Shown one piece after another: positions 25,606 to 38,251 of a stretch of DNA of 64,000 nt (positions are counted from its first letter, which is position 1; each line of letters begins with the position of its first letter). This DNA comes from Margaritifera margaritifera. Its lineage: Eukaryota > Mollusca > Bivalvia > Unionida > Margaritiferidae. A model generated the notes under the pieces. The model ran no database searches and had not been told where the DNA came from. It saw only the letters and a program-made list of their open reading frames with translations. The translations under genes and the position numbers were made by a program. The stretch is taken from contig JAQPZY010001128.1 of NCBI GenBank assembly GCA_029931535.1, positions 1 through 64,000 on the forward strand. The letters are read 5' to 3'.

Positions 25606-27214
25606 TATCTGACAAGTAATTGTTTTAAAGCCAGAGATCCAGGAGAATAAAAAAAAAGTGCTAAATATTTTGAAATGCACCTATTGGCTAGTAAATAGAT
25701 TTAATATTTTGCATTATTAATTTGATTAGCTGCAATCTATGTTTTATAGTTGACAATAAAATATTTACTTTTATTTTCATATCCTGTATTTAATTTCTTA
25801 CTGACAAAATTGTATATAAACACTTGGTGTAAGGCTATATTATTTGGTACAGACAAGTGGATCCCCTCTTAAACGCACAAGGCTCAGAAAAATACTGCTG
25901 AACACCTGATCTTCAAGGTTGAAAAAAGTTTCTCTAACTGTAATGAATAGAAACATGTTGGGTTTTAGGCCAATTTAATGCAGAAATGATTTTTAAAAAA
26001 AAAATATAATGACATTAAGTTCTATGGGAAATGAATTAGTGGTCCGATCCCTTTAGGGGTGGGGTAGTGTGTGTATCCATGACAACTATGTGCATATCTG
26101 CATTCGTTTTAGTGCCAATAGTTACTTTATGAGAAATTACAATACATCATTTTTCTGAGTAATTTAGAGCACAAACAAGTGCAAGTGCCAAAAGTATGGA
26201 AAACAAGCCTCATGAAGCTTTTACAGATGCCCAGTAGCTACTACTATCTGGATCAACTGTTACATTGTTTACCTCCATGTGAGATTGAAGACCTGACATG
26301 GAATACATAAATGTATTACCATTTTTGTAACATAGAATCTAACATTTATCATATTTTTGTTGTACGGTGTTTTTTAAATGGCTTCATTTCTTATCTATTT
26401 TGCAACTCTTTGTGCCAAGTTATTAATTGGAGTGGATAGGTTACCTCCCCTAGACCATCTATCTGAACATTAACGCTAAAATGGTACATGTATTATGCAA
26501 TTTTTAAAATTACAATTAGGACCTGTGTGAAGAGCCCTGTCTCTCAGAATAACTTGTGCCAATATTGACACATTGAGAATTCCATTTTTATGGATTTCTT
26601 AGATGCTAGAAACCTCAAACTGACAGAACCAACAATGATCCTTCTGAAGAAACAAGACGACCACTTCCCCAATCCATGATTTTAAGCACCGACACAGATG
26701 CCATTTGCTGCAGAAACAACCACAAATGATACCCACGAAAATACAAGAATTCGCAGGATTGTCAGTATGATCACCACTGGGCACAGGGTGAGAATATAAC
26801 TTCCAGCTGTTTCATTGTGACTGCATGTGTGTATGTAAAAGAGTTACCTGTGCCATTAGAATGTAAGAAACAAAAATGTAATTTAACTCTTAGCTCACAT
26901 GCCTTATTTTGAGACTGCCATGCACTCACTTCTTTATATGCACGAAAACAGTATAAATGTTCCTGTCCCGCATGACTTCATGATACCAAGTTCATATCAT
27001 ACCGAGTTAATATAACAATAAATTGTGTAAACGACTCTGAGCGTGTATGCTGGTATTGTCTACAGGTTCATAATATAAAGCCAGAAGTGACGCCACAGCT
27101 CGAATATTCCTCTATACACATCATGCTATTCTTTAAGAATTAAAATTCATGACAACCACGCTTTTCTACCGGCGGTATACTTTTCTACAACTGCTTGCAA
27201 CTTAAACCGACAGC
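25606..27214. other. Intergenic, upstream of the SmF gene
   Basis: No other gene recognised. The segment at about 27081-27121 (AGAAGTGACGCCAC to TATACACA) resembles 7268-7307, so part of this upstream DNA is repetitive. No clear TATA box sits at a canonical distance before 27215. Confidence 0.5.
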
Positions 27215-27478
27215 ATGACGTCTATGCCAATAAATCACAAACCATTTCTCAATGGTCTGACTGGAAAGCCTGTGATGGTGAAGCTGAAGTGGGGTATGGA
27301 ATGCAAAGGGTATTTGGTTTCAGTAGATGGATATATGAACTTACAGATTGCTAATACTGAGGAATTCATTGATGGGGCAATAATAGGAAACTTGGGAGAA
27401 GTTTTGATAAGGTGTAACAATGTCCTTTACATTCGTGGAGTGAAAGAAGAAGATGAAGAAGGAGAAATGAAGGATTGA
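27215..27478 (+). CDS. SNRPF: Small nuclear ribonucleoprotein Sm F, intronless
   Basis: The 87-residue product is a full-length Sm protein F, one of the seven proteins that form the heteroheptameric ring on U1, U2, U4 and U5 snRNAs in pre-mRNA splicing. The Sm1 motif spans about residues 12-52 with [20 protein letters not shown] and VDGYMNLQI, including the Asp and Met-Asn that shape the RNA pocket. The Sm2 motif is [12 protein letters not shown] near residues 64-75, with the F-type Cys in place of the usual Gly. An acidic tail ([11 protein letters not shown]) ends the chain, as in animal SmF, and length matches the family (86 in human). The first ATG fits the family start. The frame is continuous, whereas vertebrate SNRPF genes are split, so this could be a retrocopy or a lineage-specific intron loss; no A-tail or target repeat shows. 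Confidence 0.95.
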   Translation: MTSMPINHKPFLNGLTGKPVMVKLKWGMECKGYLVSVDGYMNLQIANTEEFIDGAIIGNLGEVLIRCNNVLYIRGVKEEDEEGEMKD

Positions 27479-27696
27479 TTATTGTTTTTGTTTTTACTCA
27501 AGACTGAAAAATCCATCATTGATGTCAGCAGAGCTTGCATGGAAATGGAAGGGACCTAGATGTGCTTCTGATGTACTTGGACAAGAATTACTGATCAATA
27601 GAATTTCGAGCTGTACAAACTGAAAATTTCTAGATTGCATACAAAAGCATTATTTCCTAAATGTACATGGAGAAATCATGGATTGCTTGCTAATAT

Positions 27697-27702
27697 AATA
27701 AA
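27697..27702 (+). terminator. Likely polyadenylation signal of the SmF gene
   Basis: A canonical AATAAA lies 219 bp after the SmF stop codon, in an AT-rich 3' region. Confidence 0.5.
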
Positions 27703-29474
27703 CCTACAATTTATCTCAGTTTGATGCCAGTTAGCATTCTAATTCAGAAATATATGAATTCACTAGCTTCTGTGTCTTCTGGTTGTGTAGATTGTGTTAG
27801 GTATCGTAATGTTCAATAATTTTAGGAACACTGTTTCATTTATTGTTTCAAAATATCATCACTTTCTTTCATTATGGAAGCACAAGGTTTTAAAGGGTTT
27901 TAAAATGGATCCGATAAGCTCAATGAGGATAGAGATCTGTATTTCCATCTAGAAATGTAATTTAGAAGTGAATACACAATAATTATTTTCTTGTTTCTCT
28001 TGTATCTGTAGAAAAAATTACTATTATGTAAAGTGTCTTAAATGTAAATGTTTCAAATCTTCTTTGTTTAGTTAGAAAGGATTATGCAGACAACATTTTC
28101 TGTCATTATGTAGACAACATTTTCTGTCATTATGAAACAGAAAGGTTTTCACCTACTCATCAATAATTTGTGTTTCAGAAAAGTACTCTTTCATTCTGTG
28201 ATCATGATCTCTAATTGGAGGTGAGCTTATTCATGTATCATATTACTGTGACATTTTTATATCATCATTCATTAAATTGGATGAAATTAAAAAAATTAAA
28301 AATAAAAAAAATTTAAAAAATTCATGCCAATAAAAAATCATACCATTATGTCTTTTATTATAATCGAGTCGTAAATATTTCCGACAAGTTACGCAAATTT
28401 TTCAAACGATAGTACTTTGATATTTCTCAAGGGGTTGGGGTTGTTGTTGTTTCTAATTTTTTTATATTTTTTTTCTTCTTTTGTTTTATTTATCTAAAAG
28501 GAACCACATTCGTCAAGTAAGTTACCGTCCATTCTTGAAATAAATTAAAACTGTTTGCATTGTAATATTACAACCCAAAGAAGTATTAGGAACGCGTATT
28601 CCTAGAATTCATAATTGTACACAATTCTAAGTAGTATAAATGCCTTATGATATTGCCTACTGGCTGCCAGCTGTTATAGAAAAGCGCCACTAAATGCTCA
28701 AAACAGAATTTACTCTTTGGTATTCAGCTCTATACACCCTACCTCTAACGGTTTTGTTTTTAAATGATACTGACTAGACCCATTCGAATATGACAAATTT
28801 AAACAATAGACATATACAAATTGAATAGTAAGCTTTGCATACATTTAACTTTGGAGCTATTTTTTCCATTATAGTACATGGTCAAGTGTGATATCTCCCC
28901 ATGTTCGTCATGGCAACCTTTGAGAAATCAGATCAAACATGGAAGCCGACTTTTACTTAAAACACCAACTAGATTTTTTTTCTCAGGCACATTGTTGTTA
29001 TATAGTTACAGTGTACACCGAATGAATTTAATTAGAGTAAGAATGGACGCCATTGTACAAACAAAGAGATAATTTTACGTAATCATTTATACATCAATAG
29101 TTTATACCTTATAATTCAGTAAAAGATATACGTCTAATTATTTTACGGTTATTGCTGTAAGATTGCAATGTGATTTAGAAGTCTCCTTTTTCAGTTCTTT
29201 TGCACTTAGTTGGTATCTAACCTAACTATGACCGTTTTGGAGACATAATCCGGGATGGTATCCACCCATACCATAATCAGGCCATTTTCAGCAATAAAAT
29301 AATTCTTATGCTTCTACTAAATGGTTTATCAAAACAAATCTATGACATTTTTCAGCCCTTGACAGGCTAATTGAAACACTCTCACTCACACTCCAGACAA
29401 ATTTTTCACTATTGACCGGGAAATTCAACCTAAACTTGAGTGACCGAATTCCACACCAGTCCAACTGATTACCC

Positions 29475-29476
<2 letters not shown>
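27703..29476. other. Intergenic, no gene recognised
   Basis: Contains a 23-bp direct duplication (CAACATTTTCTGTCATTATG at about 28091 and 28115) and A- or T-rich patches near 28280-28340 and 28440-28490. The open frame at 28878-29072 has no recognisable domain. Confidence 0.5.

Positions 29477-29551
<75 letters not shown>
29477..29551. repeat. (CT)n microsatellite
   Basis: About 37 CT units. The Arg-Glu repeat frame on the minus strand is an artefact. Confidence 0.97.
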
Positions 29552-29555
<4 letters not shown>

Positions 29556-30749
29556 GTATCTCCAACAAGTTTAGATGCAAGAGGTTACCTACAGAGATTT
29601 GGGTGCTAACCGGAGCTTTCATTTGCTTGGCACCGCAAGTAGTCGGGACAAGTTAATAGGGAAATCATGTAACTTTGCTCGGCCAAAACAAAAGTATTTT
29701 TTAAAAAATTGGATACCCTTTACTTCTTAAACACTCACTTTTAATGATTCTAATAAGGATTGAAGCTCATAACATGTAGGCAGCAAAACAATAATCCAAA
29801 TCGCTTTTCTTTTTGTCAGGACGAGAAATGCTGGTAGTGCCTATTTTAACTTCCATACTTAAAATTCACAAGAACAGATATTGGATTTATATATCATCTT
29901 ACAAGAGTTGAATTACTGGTCACAGAAGCTATGTTTATGTTATGTGACAACTTGATTTTATCCCGTTTCCTAACGAAATTATCTTGACCTATCCTGGATT
30001 CCTGGATTTTGATGCACTTAAGCAATTACTTTCCCTTTATCAGAATTATACTCCTTTCATAGTTATACCTCTTATAACTTTTGAAACATTAGTTATTTAA
30101 CAAATGACAATGATATATTCCCTAATACTCTTCTTGGCATGCTTTCAACCAGACGACACGTTGTCAGAAAGTTCGTGTATTAAGATTTGACACACTTCAC
30201 AGAAGCCTACTATTTCCCGTGACACCGTTGTACATATGCTCCAGTAAAAATATATGTTTCAGAGCAACATCAGTAGCTCATAGAAAGTGCAAGTTTACAT
30301 GGAAAATGAGATAAAGAAACTTAATTTAGCATTCCTAAAGCTTTTCTTATGTATATCATAATTTAGTTTTGTGAGAGATTTTGTCTCCAAAGCAAAAAGA
30401 ATCAAATTGTGAAAATCATGATGGTATTATAATAAAATTATTTACTTGTAAGTAGAAAATAATAGATTTAGCTTATGACCTGTTTTTTTTAATTAATTGC
30501 CAATGTTGATATTCATCTTCCATAACTTGTTTCTCTTGAAGCGCAAATAATCAGGGACAAAAGACATAAAAGATCTCAAAATATTTCACGTAAAGCAATG
30601 TCTTCCTCCAGGTCCTGATGTCAACCATTGTCCAATTGCGCTATCAATGTCCTCCTTACTTGTTGCATCAGCAGTGTTGATGTTCATTAGTATCTGAAGC
30701 GTGTCTTGGTTTACACAGTTTCTCTGTACACTTTTGATGCTGTTCATAC
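29552..30749. other. Intergenic, no gene recognised
   Basis: AT-rich DNA. The 74-codon minus-strand frame at 30586-30810 overlaps the start of the next tandem repeat and shows no known domain. Confidence 0.45.
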
Positions 30750-31420
30750 AAATCGTCCATCGGTATTTTTTAGAAGACGTTTGAAATGTTAACTTGTCTT
30801 CTTGATTCAAATATACAACATCAAAATGTGCGGTTCAAAATAATAATAAAAGAATGAAATGATCAGTGACCTTTCTGCACCATTATAAAAAACGATTCTT
30901 TTATTTCTTAATTTCCTGTTTGATGATTCCATGCCTCAATTAAAAATTTCCGCGAAGTTAACAAATAGTTCGGGAAAGTTTATAAATGAGACAACACATA
31001 CTTATGTTTTTCATATGGGATTATCTCAGACATACTCAGCAAACAATACATTCATCGTTTGACATATCTAAATCGTACATCGGTATTTTTTCGACGCCGT
31101 TTAAAACGTGAACTTCTCTTCTTGATTCAAATAAAAATCATCAAAATACGTGGTTAAAAAAATTAAAGAATGAAATGATTAGTGACCTGTCTGCACGATT
31201 ACAAATGGTGATTCTTTTATTTCTTAATCTCCCGTTTCATTATTTGATGTCTCAGTTAAGAATTTACCCAAAGTTAATCACCATTTGTAACATATGCTTA
31301 GCAAAACAATACTTTGGTCATTGGACGTGTCTAAATCGTACCTCAATATATTTTCGAAGTCATTTTAAATGGGAACCTCTTTTCAATTTTAACACATCAA
31401 AATACAAGGTTAAAAAATAA
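30750..31420. repeat. Tandem repeat, unit about 260-320 bp
   Basis: Two and a half units. CATCGGTATTTTTT (30757 and 31078), CTTCTTGATTCAAATA (30797 and 31118), GAATGAAATGAT (30853 and 31166) and ATTCTTTTATTTCTTAAT (30894 and 31210) recur in order. A third partial unit starts near 31338. Confidence 0.75.
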
Positions 31421-32299
31421 TACAAAGATAAAAAACCAACAATAAAAACACCTTAATTATATACGATTTTAATCTCTTATTCTTTTTTTTCTTTTTTTTT
31501 TTTTGTACCCCCCAAAAATGGAAATATTTTCGATCTTTTTTGCAAACGTGAATCTTTTCAGTAGAACTTTTATGTACGAAGATTCAAAGGTTTTTACGAA
31601 AAATACGAAGTGCTGTGTACGAAAAAATATGATACATTTAATTAATTATTATGTTTGAAGCTAAATAGTGTACGAAAACTTAAAGAGCAAGAAAAAAAAC
31701 ATGAAATACAGTACCCCTTGGTTCAAACATTCAGCATACCTCTGATACCATCGCTCTTCGACCAACTGAAATAGCAATCAAAATATTTTGAAAAACAAAA
31801 CCGTTTGATTGTGTCTGGATATATGTCTGCAAGGAGAAAGGCATCAAAGTATAATATGACTAACGCAATTGGAATCACATCTGAGCAGTTTTGTCAATAT
31901 GGGCTGCCAACTATGTGAGATATTCTGGAAAATTTGGCCTCGCTGTTGACTGCTGATAGAACATGCTATACATCAGTCATTGTTCAGGCAGTACGTTGAC
32001 CCCCTCTCCCACCCCACCCTCCAATGTCTTACATGGTAGGACTGACTGATACCCTAGTCGCAGCTTCCCCACTCCCAAGTGAATCAACGCAAATACATTC
32101 TGACTGCTGTAATACATTTATTTACATGTGAGTTCTCTTCAGTCGTGTTAGAACCCGATCCTCTTTTTGTTATCTAAACACAGCTTACAGATTGATTTTT
32201 GGTAAAAACATCCATGATAATCTAGGCCCACATGAAATTCTTATATCGGAAAAGCACATAATGCACACAGTTATTTATATAGACTTTAAAAAGCTGATA
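31421..32299. other. Intergenic, no gene recognised
   Basis: Homopolymer-rich DNA (T-run near 31482-31504) with nothing recognised. Confidence 0.5.
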
Positions 32300-32379
32300 T
32301 TTTTGCACATTTTTACCTATTTGATCAAGAAAAAGTTGAGAAAATAAACCACTTGACAATTCATTATTGCTATTGATAT

Positions 32380-32579
32380 TATTGCACTCTGCTCATCCTG
32401 TATACAAACCTCTGGTGAGTCTAGATGATTATCTTTGCAAGAATTATTTAAGTAAATCCAATATTTTCTTTAAGGGAAAGAGAAAACTGCCTCATGCTGA
32501 ACTTGACAAAGCATTAGAATCATGCAAGGCCGGCATATACCCTGATGGATAAGAAGTGAAATATATAGATGACTACATA
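32380..32579 (+). pseudogene. Candidate upstream exon of the SET/recombinase gene
   Basis: A coding-like plus-strand stretch contains SLDDYLCKNY and ELDKALESCKAGIYPDG, runs through one TAA at about 32550 and ends in AG followed by GTATTT, a plausible splice donor. The composition differs from the flanking AT-rich DNA. I recall no named domain. Its position 2.2 kb before the SET exon, on the same strand and with the same type of single-stop decay, suggests that it is an earlier exon of that gene; this is inference. Confidence 0.35.
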
Positions 32580-32917
32580 GGTATTTAATTATGATGATTT
32601 TACAACAGTAGATACATGATTTTGTCATGTTCAGTCTATACTGTTGTTTCAAACATTTTTATTTGATTACAACTTGAATCAAAGATATAGTTGAGATTAA
32701 AAATTATTACTAATTTTCAAACTCCTGTCTTGGTTACTTCCTTTGAGAGGTTTATTTTTGGATTGATTTATTTGTGCTTACAACCCACCTATAAAAAAGG
32801 CTCTGAATAGCACTTGCCTGCATGTAGATCACAAGAATTTGTGTGGTGATATCATATCTCAATTAATGGAAGCTGATCTCCCAAAATCAAACAAATCGTC
32901 TCTAAACTGATTACAAA

Positions 32918-33018
32918 GTTTGTATTTATTGATTACCGTACCATTGTTGTTTGTAATTATTGATTACCGTACCATTTTTATTTGTAATTAGTGATTACCG
33001 TACCATTTTTTGTTTGTT
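32918..33018. repeat. Minisatellite, unit about 34 bp, three copies
   Basis: GTGATTACCGTACCATT-type units (TTGATTACCGTACCATT at 32928 and 32957, GTGATTACCGTACCATT at 32989) separated by TTTGTAATTA spacers, then a C-rich patch at 33030-33050. Confidence 0.85.
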
Positions 33019-33873
33019 ACAAAATCTCTCTACCCCCTCCCCCCCCCTCCCTTTAGAGCAATATTTTTTTTTTGTATTTTAGAACTGAAAGAGCCCATCA
33101 AGAGTCCTAAGATGTTCAATCTGGGACTAACATAGAAAGGGGACTGGAAGCTCCACTGAGCCCCAATATATCGCCTGTTCCCTTTTTGATATGAAGATGA
33201 AGTTGCCAGTCCTCTTAACCCTGAGATCAAAGGAACAACAAGGCGTGTGTTCATTGTTCCAAGTACCTCTCAAACCTCTGTATCTATAGGGCAACCAACT
33301 TGAACATTTTGGTTTCCATTTTTAGAACTTTACATTGCCAAGCCCAGTAGTTCGGTTGCCATATAAATTGAAAACAAATAAATTGAGTAGGGAAGTTAAT
33401 GGTAGAAAATGACAGAAAGTGACATTTAGTTATGGTAAATTAAAGAATAGTTTAAAAAATGCTAAATATTTTGTATAGTACAGGACGTCAACCTGTATTC
33501 AGCCTCAGTAATCATTTACTTCAGCATCAGGCAAGTCATTGAAACTCACTACATGTATTTGGTGCATTCTGCAACATCTCTCTACATATTGCCTGGCCTC
33601 CAATTATCTTCTTTTCTTCTGATTACAGGTCATATTAATAAAGCCTTGTGCACATATACATTTATAATAGTTTGCCTGACAGCAATTTTACTGCCAACTG
33701 TAGTTTTTCTGTATTTGTTTCCATGTCTGCATTTTGTCAAATTGTATTCACTACATCATTATGGATGGTATGATTATTTAAAGTAATTCATTATTAAGCA
33801 TTTCATCTGACCGTTTGATTTTGTTAGTAGCTATGGTGTACTTTTGTTAATTGAGACAAGTACAGCTTTCTCT

Positions 33874-34776
33874 TGTTACGGAATTATGTATCATTTTTTT
33901 AAAATAACGGTATAGTTTTATTAGTTTATGACCTCTGTATAATAGTCTAATAGGTGTTGTTTTGTAGAGTACGCATATACGGTAATTTCAATGTGATCCA
34001 GTACATTGGTCCTGGGAAAATCAATATTATCGTTTGAAGCATTAATCATGTCATGTGATCAGCGCGTGAGTTTTAAACTTTAGTTCTGACCTGGATTTCG
34101 CAATTCAGGAATGATTCAATTTTTGACCAGAAGTTAGATCGTACTATTAAGATGTTGATTTGAGACGGAATAAGAAATGGGTTTTATTTGTATTTCAATG
34201 ATACAGTGCAGAAACTATAAAATAAGATGTAATCGCAGCGTTCGTCATTCCTACATAGTTTCGTCAGCTTGAGAGGTCTTTAACGAAATTGGTTCTTTGT
34301 ATGTGATATTATGCTTCAGAGATATTATTATAGAGTACATTTTGGATTTAGTACTGCTACTTCAGAAATATTTTCCAGACCGTACATTTTTGGGATTAAC
34401 TACTGATATTTAAGAATTATACATCTCCGTGGAATAATAGGAAACATCTCTAGAACTTGTGTGATATTTTATATTCAGAAGGATTACTTGGAATTAATAA
34501 CACTTGAATATAACTGATTCTTGTTGGCACGCCAGCACTTTGGTGGTTTCATTTGGAATATTCTTCATTCGGAATATTTGGATTAACTTTCGGATCAGTG
34601 AACTTTAAACCAATTTAGGACTTTTAAGGATATTTTATACTGTAAGTTATTTTTAATTCTTTCACTTTGATTGTTTGTTGAAATATTTTTATATTTTAGG
34701 AAATGAAATATTTGTTTTTTAAATCTTGAAAGCTTGTTTGAGTCTTTTCTTTTGTTACATTACCCTAGTCGTAACA
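33874..34776 (+). mobile_element. Solo LTR (copy 3), next to a splice acceptor
   Basis: This 903-bp unit has the same TGTTACG...CGTAACA ends as the LTRs at 10.7 and 19.3 kb, and is flanked by CTCT (33870-33873 and 34777-34780). It is the most diverged of the three and somewhat longer. The insertion lies 8 bp before the AG of the SET exon's acceptor (34787-34788), so the duplicated CTCT and the 3' LTR end now supply part of the pyrimidine tract. Confidence 0.87.
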
Positions 34777-34788
34777 CTCTGCTTTCAG

Positions 34789-34942
34789 GATGTGATGAAT
34801 TTGCTGTGAAAACCATAAAGAAGAATGATTATGTTTTAGAATATCAGGGAGAACTGATATCATACAAATAAGGCACCCATAGAGAATCAAAATCAACTAG
34901 GAGTTTCCTGTATTTTTTTAGATATAAGTAGAAGAAAATGTG
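34789..34942 (+). pseudogene. SET-domain exon, N-terminal part (decayed)
   Basis: The exon follows GCTTTCAG and ends before GTATGT, giving consensus splice sites. Its frame reads CDEFAVKTIKKNDYVLEYQG then ELISYK, the beginning of a SET lysine-methyltransferase fold resembling the KMT5A type (VVEYHGDLI in that family). In-frame TAA at about 34869 and TAG at about 34930 interrupt it. The last two bases pair in phase with the first base of the exon at 35435 to give the Cys of the next motif, which supports the exon join. SET proteins use S-adenosylmethionine to methylate lysine; this copy cannot be made intact. Confidence 0.65.
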
Positions 34943-35434
34943 GTATGTATGCTGTTTAGTACATTGGTGTAATGACAATAGCAAGTACAGTGCTTTATGG
35001 AAAGAGTGCATATTTTTTGTACACTTATTGTATCCTTTATCATCCAGCTGTCACACCTCGAGTAAATAATGCGTTGAGGTATATTTCGTGCACATACACC
35101 ATCATGCTTTTTGTCAGCAAAATAGCTTAAAAACTATTGAACCCAACCAGACCAAATTTAATATTAGGTACCTTGGGTGGTTCCAAAAGCCTGATTAGGT
35201 TCTTGTGTCTGTGATCTTATTGGAAAATGTCAAAGCAAACACACATCTGTGAGTGACCATTTAGAATTGTTAATAACTATTATCATCACCAGCTTCATTG
35301 CTTTTTATCCATGACCTAACTTTTGCATTTAGAAACTTTCTAATGTATTTCCAGTTCTTGGCACATGTGTTCTTGGGAATTTTTCTTGTGTTTAGCTTGT
35401 TTATTTTATTCATTTTTCTGTTTATGTTATACAG

Positions 35435-35602
35435 TGTAGATGCCACAAATGAAAAATACTCCCTGGGAAGAATGGTGAATGATGCTGTAGGAGCAATGGA
35501 AAATGTAAAGATGAATATATCATGCATGTTTGCATCAGGGATATTTCCCCAGAGGAAGAAATCAGATATGATTATAATGTCTCTGGACTGCCATAGAGAA
35601 AG
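35435..35602 (+). pseudogene. SET-domain exon, C-terminal part
   Basis: The exon begins after TTATACAG and ends before GTAATTTT. It is open throughout and reads VDATNEKYSLGRMVNDA near its start, matching the SET motif C(V/I)DAT...GR(L/M)(I/V)N, where the Asn-(His) pair contributes to cofactor binding; here the His is replaced by Asp. The continuation (ENVKMN) fits the family's next strand. The frame is intact here while the preceding exon has stops. Splice phase with the 34789-34942 exon is consistent. Confidence 0.7.
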
Positions 35603-38251
35603 GTAATTTTTATAATTGTGTTGCATTGAAATGACATTGTTGTAAAGCGAACATTTTGATATTAATCTGAGTTTCAGTGTTAACATTGATTAAACTTTGT
35701 TAAGATGTAAAATGCAATGCCATTCAGTTTTGCAAATTCCTTGGTTGTTTTTAGTTTGTCATAATCTGACGTAATTTCATTTTCATGGAACTCTGTAAAA
35801 ACAAAGTGCATATTTAACACAGATTCAGATGTTTTGCATTTAATTCAGTCGTGAAAGAAAATTATGTTATCAGTTAATAGATGTCTAGAATGTGGGGTAC
35901 TGTGTTGCCTTTTTATCCCTCTGCTATGCCCATCTGTCTGTCTGTAAATAATCTTTCTATTCATAAATATCATCCTTTCTGGAGCATAACTCCCAAACCA
36001 TTCCAAGTATTTCAACAAAATTTGGTTCGCATGTCAAGAAATTGCATTGAGGTATCTTCTGATGCTTAGAATTTTCTAAATTCAGTATATTTTTTATGTT
36101 ATGATGTGGTGTAAGAAGTATCAAACTGAGTAATATTTGCCATAAGTAGTGTATAAATTGAGGGTAATTGGCCATAGGGTACTAGGATAAGTAGGATAAT
36201 AATTTAGAGTGCTGGACTATGGGTACTTTCAGTAGGTGTCTTTACAGAAGTGGGGGAATATATCATCTCTAGATGACTTGTTTATACTTGAATTATGACA
36301 TTTTTGTCTTACTGTAATTTTATTTAATTGTAGCAAATATTATTTTTTTGGTGGGGGCTGCACAAATTACTTTTCTCATCGTGTAAGCTGTTAAAACTTG
36401 CTTCCTCACATGTTCATTTATTGTTAGTTTAAATAGACTAAGGACACACAATCAGGTAGGTTTAAGCATGATAAGCAATAATACTGAACAACTTAAACTA
36501 CCACTAAATGATATGATCTTTCTTATGTCAGTGTGTTTATGTATAGTCTTTCTGTATTTTCAGCTGTTGTGCAGATGCAATTGTTTATTTGTACAAGTTC
36601 CAAGTACTTGCTATTTCCTCTTGTAATGCATGTTATTTATACATATGCTAACCTAATGATAAGGTCAATAGATATTTGTGTAGTGTTAAAGCTAGGCACA
36701 AGAAACTTTGGTCAGTTATGGCCCTGTTTGAGTAGATTTTCTCAAAACATATGGAATTTTGAACTGAACTGGGTTGTCCATTATCTATTAGAAATTTTGT
36801 TTGCAGTTGCAAATGTTCCAAGCAACATATTGTATTTACATGGTTATTTCACAAATATGATGTCCAATATGGCTGTCAGATGAACATAGTGTAACTCTCA
36901 TGTTCATTATCCAACATGGCTGCCCGTTAGTTTGGCTTTATATTCTTTTTCTGTTGCTGGTGTCACTAATGGCCCGTTTTCGCTGACATTAATCTTATTG
37001 AGCATAAATGGTCATCAAACTTGAACAATGAAATTGCCCAATCTGACATTAAACGTTGCCATAATTCATTTCATAACTCATGTATTCAAAGTTTTAAAGT
37101 TTTTGTACTTTTAAATTTGGTTGTGAGCCATTCTATGCATGTGTTTGTACAAGAGAGAGATTTCATGTCACATTCATATCTTAATTGTGGAGTATCATTT
37201 TCTTGTCTGTGTAGTTGAGAGAATTCCAGTGACAATTACGTACTGCTTGATATCAGTCATGAATAACTCACTGACACTAATAGTATCTTACATTAACAAC
37301 AAACAAAGCATGAAACTATTTGTGATAAAAAAACAAGTAGAAGTTACCAAAAACTAGCAAACATTGTCAACAATAAACAACAAAGATGTGCAATACTGTT
37401 CGCTGCATGAAACATAACAAAAAAAAGTGAATGTCGTATTTGTTTCCCAGAAAAACCAGACCTGTGACTCGAAGCATTTAGGTTGATTAGTATGTTCATC
37501 TGCTCATTCAATTTTATGCACTAGTAAACTATGTTTCATGTTACATATAGCTAATCTCGGTGCAACATAATGAGGAAAAATACTGGAATGCATCCATTTG
37601 TCCATCTGTCCATCACTTTGTTACCCTTGTAATCTGCATGTCATCTACAGAGTAGGATTTTGTTATGACTATGAGTAGATGACAACAAAGATTTTGGATC
37701 CTGGTTGTGGCCCAATGGGGATGAAGGATTAGGGGTCATAGGTAGTATGAACTCCTTGTAACACGAACTCCATTAAACTGATTGAGTGAGGGTGATTATA
37801 TTTGGTATGACATTTTAGGAAGATTACTAGATGACAACAAAGGTTCAGATCGACGAATGCAGCCTTGGGGTTGCAGATTGTGGTAGTGTGTTTGGCAGTT
37901 CAAAAATAAAATAAATCCAGAGATTTTGTTTAGATGGATTTCATCTAGGTTTTAAAATGATGTGTCTAGGTCTTTGTGCAGGAGAAATTTGATTAATTAT
38001 TTGTGCATATCTTTATGCTTCAAAGTATTTTATGATTATAAAGTTGTTTTGTTACCTTCTTTGTTTTAATCTGAAATTGATTGCAAGTCAAAAGCTTTCA
38101 TTTACTCACTCTTGTATGAACACAAGGAAAATTTCACTTGTAGTATTTTATATCCTATCTGGAATAGACATCAAAATAATGTGGAAGCCTAAATACTTTA
38201 TTTAAAGACATGAATACATTTGATACTGGTTATACTTTTTTGTTTTAATAG
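35603..38251 (+). other. Probable intron with dispersed repeats
   Basis: Between two exon-like blocks on one strand. It holds repeat-like text (for example TCTGTCTGTCTGTAAATAAT near 35934 and AAACCATTCCAAGTATTTCAAC near 35995, and CATTTGTCCATCTGTCCATC near 37595) of a kind scattered through mollusc introns. The open frames at 36533-36883 and 37021-37357 have no recognisable domain. Confidence 0.45.

Noticed and set aside
29425..29622. Frame encoding Arg-Glu repeats
   Set aside because: Translation of the CT microsatellite.
36533..36883. 116-codon plus-strand frame in the SET/recombinase intron
   Set aside because: Sequence resembles dispersed intronic repeat text and has no domain or splice support.
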